Assembly (NCBI GenBank): GCA_009698575.1 | Contig: WLPX01000014.1 | Location: 1-35,088, forward strand | Origin: Actinomycetota bacterium | Lineage (GTDB): Bacteria; Actinomycetota; Actinomycetes; S36-B12; UBA5976 | Direction of reading: 5' to 3' | DNA length: 35,088 nt | Shown here: positions 32,860 to 35,088 of the stretch, in pieces | Position numbering within the stretch: position 1 is the stretch's first letter | Layout: every line of letters starts with the position of its first letter | Made by a program: the position numbers and the translations under genes | Notes under the pieces: generated by a model | The model's input: only the letters and a program-made list of their open reading frames with translations | The model's database searches: none | What the model was told of the DNA's origin: nothing

Positions 32860-33732
32860 TTATTTGTACATCCAGGAATAAATATCTGGGCGACGATCGA
32901 TCCACACTGGCCAGTCTTTGCGAGCTTGTGCAAGTAATGACATGTCCAGTTCTGCGTGAATAATTTCTGGGTAGTTATGGCCACCAGCTTGGGCGAGCAC
33001 TTCGCCAGTCGGAGCGATGATGCAGGAGCGACCAAAGAAGTCGTGAGTTTTGCCGCCACAGGTTTCTTCGCCAGAACGGTTTGATGCAATTACGAATACT
33101 CCCATTTCCATCGCTCGCAACCGAAGGTCATCAATGAATAATGACTCGCGCCATCCCAACGATGAAACTGGAAGCAAAACAACATCTGCACCAAGTGCCC
33201 GGTTTGCCATCCATGGTTCGGAAAAGGCGCGGTCGTAGCAGATCAATGCGCCACAAGAAACACCATCTACATCAAAATTCATTGGACCAGGTCCGGCAGT
33301 GCAGTACTCATCTTCGTGCACATCAAGAGTTGGCATGTGAACTGAAGGTGCAGTCAGCTTACGAAATGCTGGGAAGGTTTTACCATCGTGGGTTTTACCG
33401 TGCACCACTTCGCCGTTGCGATTAAGGAGTACCAATGAGTTGTAGCGAACGTCATCATCAACTTCATACATGCCAAACCCAAGTGCGGTGTTGTGATCTT
33501 TGGCGAACTTAGCAAAGGCTGCAGTTGACGCACCACCAATTACTGGTTCGGCCCAATCGCGATATTTAGGGCTCTTGTCACCTGCAGCGAAATAAGGAGT
33601 GGTCGCCAGCTCTGGCAACAGAATCAAGTCTGGGTTAGTTGTCGCGGCCTGCTCAGCGAGCTCGAGCAACATGGCTACGTTCTCAGCTACGTCCTGAGTG
33701 CAATTGCCGCTTTGAACTACCGAAACTTTCAC
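32860..33732 (-). CDS. Nitrilase-superfamily carbon-nitrogen hydrolase (candidate ureidoacrylate amidohydrolase)
   Basis: The 290-residue amidase has the Glu-Lys-Cys triad: E41 (LPELATT), K125 (FRKLTAPS) and C165 (ICYDRAFSE), with FDVDGVSCGALICYD before the nucleophile. This branch includes N-carbamoyl amino acid amidohydrolases and beta-ureidopropionase. In a RutA cluster it is the best candidate to hydrolyse ureidoacrylate, a step done in E. coli by RutB, which is from the unrelated isochorismatase fold. GTG 33732 is chosen because AGGAGG lies 5 bases before it; the frame is open to 33762 but that stretch holds a leader hairpin. It converges on the CoA-transferase gene, 34 bases apart, with no terminator seen. 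Confidence 0.88.
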   Translation of the reverse strand: MKVSVVQSGNCTQDVAENVAMLLELAEQAATTNPDLILLPELATTPYFAAGDKSPKYRDWAEPVIGGASTAAFAKFAKDHNTALGFGMYEVDDDVRYNSLVLLNRNGEVVHGKTHDGKTFPAFRKLTAPSVHMPTLDVHEDEYCTAGPGPMNFDVDGVSCGALICYDRAFSEPWMANRALGADVVLLPVSSLGWRESLFIDDLRLRAMEMGVFVIASNRSGEETCGGKTHDFFGRSCIIAPTGEVLAQAGGHNYPEIIHAELDMSLLAQARKDWPVWIDRRPDIYSWMYK

Positions 33733-33756
33733 AGGTCCTCCTGATTTGGAATATAT

Positions 33757-33779
33757 GGCCAAACTAATGGAGTTTGGCC
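33757..33779 (-). repeat. Inverted repeat in the amidase leader
   Basis: GGCCAAACT-N5-AGTTTGGCC is a perfect 9-bp stem with a 5-base loop. It lies between the GTATAC site and the amidase ribosome binding site, so it would form a hairpin in the 5' leader; no U tract follows, so it is not a standard terminator. Confidence 0.6.
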
Positions 33780-33783
33780 CACT

Positions 33784-33793
33784 TCGTATACAA
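33784..33793. promoter_or_regulatory. GTATAC operator-like site 4 (upstream of amidase)
   Basis: TCGTATACAA matches 9 of 10 bases of TTGTATACAA. It is about 50-60 bases before the amidase start on the minus strand; TATACG in that orientation is a possible -10. Confidence 0.62.
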
Positions 33794-33924
33794 AATTAAA
33801 ACAAAGGCTATTTTGAGCCAGTCTAGATGAGGGGCAAAAAGTTTCGCTGAATGGGTAAAAATCGATTAAAACATGGCTTTTCGGCTTAAAACACGATAAT
33901 TTAGCCGTTCTTGTTACCTGAATG

Positions 33925-33934
33925 TTGTATACAA
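33925..33934. promoter_or_regulatory. GTATAC operator-like site 5 (upstream of ABC permease)
   Basis: A perfect TTGTATACAA, 102 bases before the permease GTG. With site 4 it brackets the divergent region, so both transcripts can be controlled by the same factor. Confidence 0.7.
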
Positions 33935-34035
33935 AGTTTCCTAAAAATCCTGCACTAGCGGGGGATTTACTCCAGACTTAAACTCATCGGTAGGCCTTTT
34001 CACACAAATGCCTGATCGAGGAATTGGGAGATTAC

Positions 34036-35061
34036 GTGTCACAGTCCGTTTCGCTGCGTCGACTTAACGTTCGTCGTGGAAAATCCAAGGATCGCACCAG
34101 CGTTGACGTGTCGACTACTTACCGAATTCAGGCTTATGCGATTTTGGTCGCTTGGGTCGTATTGTTTTTAATTTTCAGCTTATTGCTGCCAGAAGTATTC
34201 CCAACTTGGCAAAACGTAACTTCGATTGCGAATCAAAAAGCTGCAACCGTGTTGCTGACCCTTGGTTTAGTTTTTGCGTTATCTGCCGGTGAATTCGATC
34301 TGTCAATCGGAGGCGCAGTTTCACTTGGCGCAGCGATTCCTGCATGGCTTGCAACAAAGCACGGCATTTCATTACCAGTGGCAATTTTGATTGCGCTTGT
34401 TGTAGCCGCCGCGTTTGGTTTTATTAATGGGCTACTCAGCGTTAAGGGCAAGATTCCATCACTGGTGGTAACTCTTGGTACCGGTACCGCACTTGGTGGC
34501 ATAGTTAGTGGCATCGCAGGTAACACCACGCTCAGCGTGCAGACCTTCTCGTTTGTCGCATTGGTTAAAACCAGAATCTTTGGTTTCTATGCTGCGTTCT
34601 GGTTCATGCTAATTCTGGCTTTTATTGCTTGGTACGTTTTAGAACACACTCCAATTGGACGTCAACTTTATTTCGTTGGGCAGGGGCGCGAAGTTGCTCG
34701 ATTAGCTGGTATCAGAACCAATGCATACCGCTACTACTCATTAATGATGTGCTCAACCCTTGCTGCCCTTGCTGGCGCAATGGTTCTCACTACTGCCGGT
34801 GCGGCCCAATCCAGCATCGGTAAGTCATATGTGTTGCCGGCATTCGCGGCAGCATTCCTTGGTTCAACTGCAATCAGGCCCGGACGTTTCAACGTCTGGG
34901 GAACGGTTGTAGCTGTATATTTCCTCGAAACTGGAATCACGGGCCTACAGCTCAAGGGTTTCGAGGTTTGGATTACAGATGTGTTCTACGGACTCGCGCT
35001 TGTTATTGGCGTGCTCGTAGCCACGGTGGCATCCAACCTTCGGTCGCGGTCGAGTGACTGA
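34036..35061 (+). CDS. Ribose-type (RbsC/BPD_transp_2) ABC transporter permease
   Basis: The 341-residue permease has about nine or ten hydrophobic helices. Family marks are ALSAGEFDLSIGGAVSLGA (the EFDLSIG motif), GFINGLLSVKGKIPSLVVTLGT, and the cytoplasmic VGQGREVARLAGIRTNAYR loop (ATPase contact). This family imports sugars, autoinducer-2 and nucleosides. Under the same operator as rutA, it probably imports the compound degraded here, or its nucleoside. GTG 34036 is chosen for GGGAG 5 bases upstream. Its stop overlaps the next frame by 8 bases, so an operon continues past the window. Confidence 0.9.
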   Translation: MSQSVSLRRLNVRRGKSKDRTSVDVSTTYRIQAYAILVAWVVLFLIFSLLLPEVFPTWQNVTSIANQKAATVLLTLGLVFALSAGEFDLSIGGAVSLGAAIPAWLATKHGISLPVAILIALVVAAAFGFINGLLSVKGKIPSLVVTLGTGTALGGIVSGIAGNTTLSVQTFSFVALVKTRIFGFYAAFWFMLILAFIAWYVLEHTPIGRQLYFVGQGREVARLAGIRTNAYRYYSLMMCSTLAALAGAMVLTTAGAAQSSIGKSYVLPAFAAAFLGSTAIRPGRFNVWGTVVAVYFLETGITGLQLKGFEVWITDVFYGLALVIGVLVATVASNLRSRSSD

Positions 35062-35088
35062 ATCAAAACAACGGGAAAGGTACGTCTA
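35054..35088 (+). CDS. Start of next gene in the ABC operon (partial)
   Basis: GTG at 35054 opens a frame (MTESKQRERYV) that runs to the window end and overlaps the permease stop by 8 bases. Its position suggests the ATPase or another subunit of the importer, but the 11 visible residues do not identify it. Confidence 0.4.
   Translation, partial: MTESKQRERYV

Larger units (their letters stand above)
33733..34035. other. 303-base divergent regulatory region (amidase / ABC permease)
   Basis: No gene is supported here. From left to right it holds the amidase ribosome binding site (AGGAGG on the minus strand, 33738-33743), a 9-bp-stem inverted repeat at 33757-33779, the GTATAC site at 33784-33793, an A/T-rich middle part without clear signals, the perfect TTGTATACAA at 33925-33934, about 90 bases of leader, and GGGAG at 34026-34030 for the ABC permease. 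Confidence 0.7.

Overview
The window looks like a streamlined freshwater actinobacterium. The best guess is the acI lineage (order Nanopelagicales), but that is inference from gene content, not a phylogeny. The evidence is a proton-pump rhodopsin of the actinorhodopsin/xanthorhodopsin type, moderate-to-low GC for an actinobacterium, very tight gene packing, several start codons only 6-7 bases behind a TANNNT -10 hexamer (leaderless style), and the conserved actinobacterial gene order clpS - DUF2017 - mec - cysO/cysM - murI - rph - rdgB. There is no sign of a prophage, insertion sequence or CRISPR array.

Layout. 1-7157: the end of an MFS exporter, an HdeD-like membrane protein, then the housekeeping block clpS, DUF2017, (rhodopsin, inverted), mec, cysM and cysO (inverted), a small membrane protein, murI, rph and rdgB. 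7160-9949: one 929-residue reading frame that joins a complete APC-type amine/amino-acid permease to a complete flavin-containing monooxygenase. 9946-15523: an SDR next to tRNA-Leu(TAG), a NicO/HoxN nickel-cobalt transporter behind a Nur-box-like palindrome, a DUF3618-like protein, thymidine kinase, a SulP transporter and a GerMN lipoprotein. 15520-20591: an inverted run of aldehyde dehydrogenase, LLM flavin monooxygenase, alpha/beta hydrolase, 'AA_synth' (DUF1185) protein, low-MW tyrosine phosphatase and a DUF4287/DUF1801 protein; the first four look like a small catabolic operon. 20662-25345: a VOC protein, a DAO-type FAD oxidoreductase, a secreted trypsin-like protease with two InlB/Listeria-Bacteroides repeats, tRNA-Lys(CTT) and an EamA exporter.

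25393-35088 is the most interesting part. It is a catabolic regulon built around a clear RutA (pyrimidine monooxygenase) homologue. With it are an FMN reductase, a WrbA-like flavodoxin, a GntR/FCD regulator, an alpha/beta hydrolase whose nucleophile elbow has no serine, an acyl-CoA dehydrogenase, an HMG-CoA-lyase-like enzyme, a class III CoA-transferase, a nitrilase-superfamily amidohydrolase and the permease of a ribose-type ABC importer. All three divergent intergenic regions of this block carry the palindrome TTGTATACAA or a one-mismatch version, five copies in total, which ties the genes into one proposed regulon. The set lacks recognisable RutB, RutC, RutE and RutG families. It therefore reads as an alternative Rut-type pathway in which ring opening by RutA is followed by a nitrilase-type amidohydrolase and CoA-based carbon processing. 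The substrate (uracil, thymine or a related N-heterocycle) is inferred.
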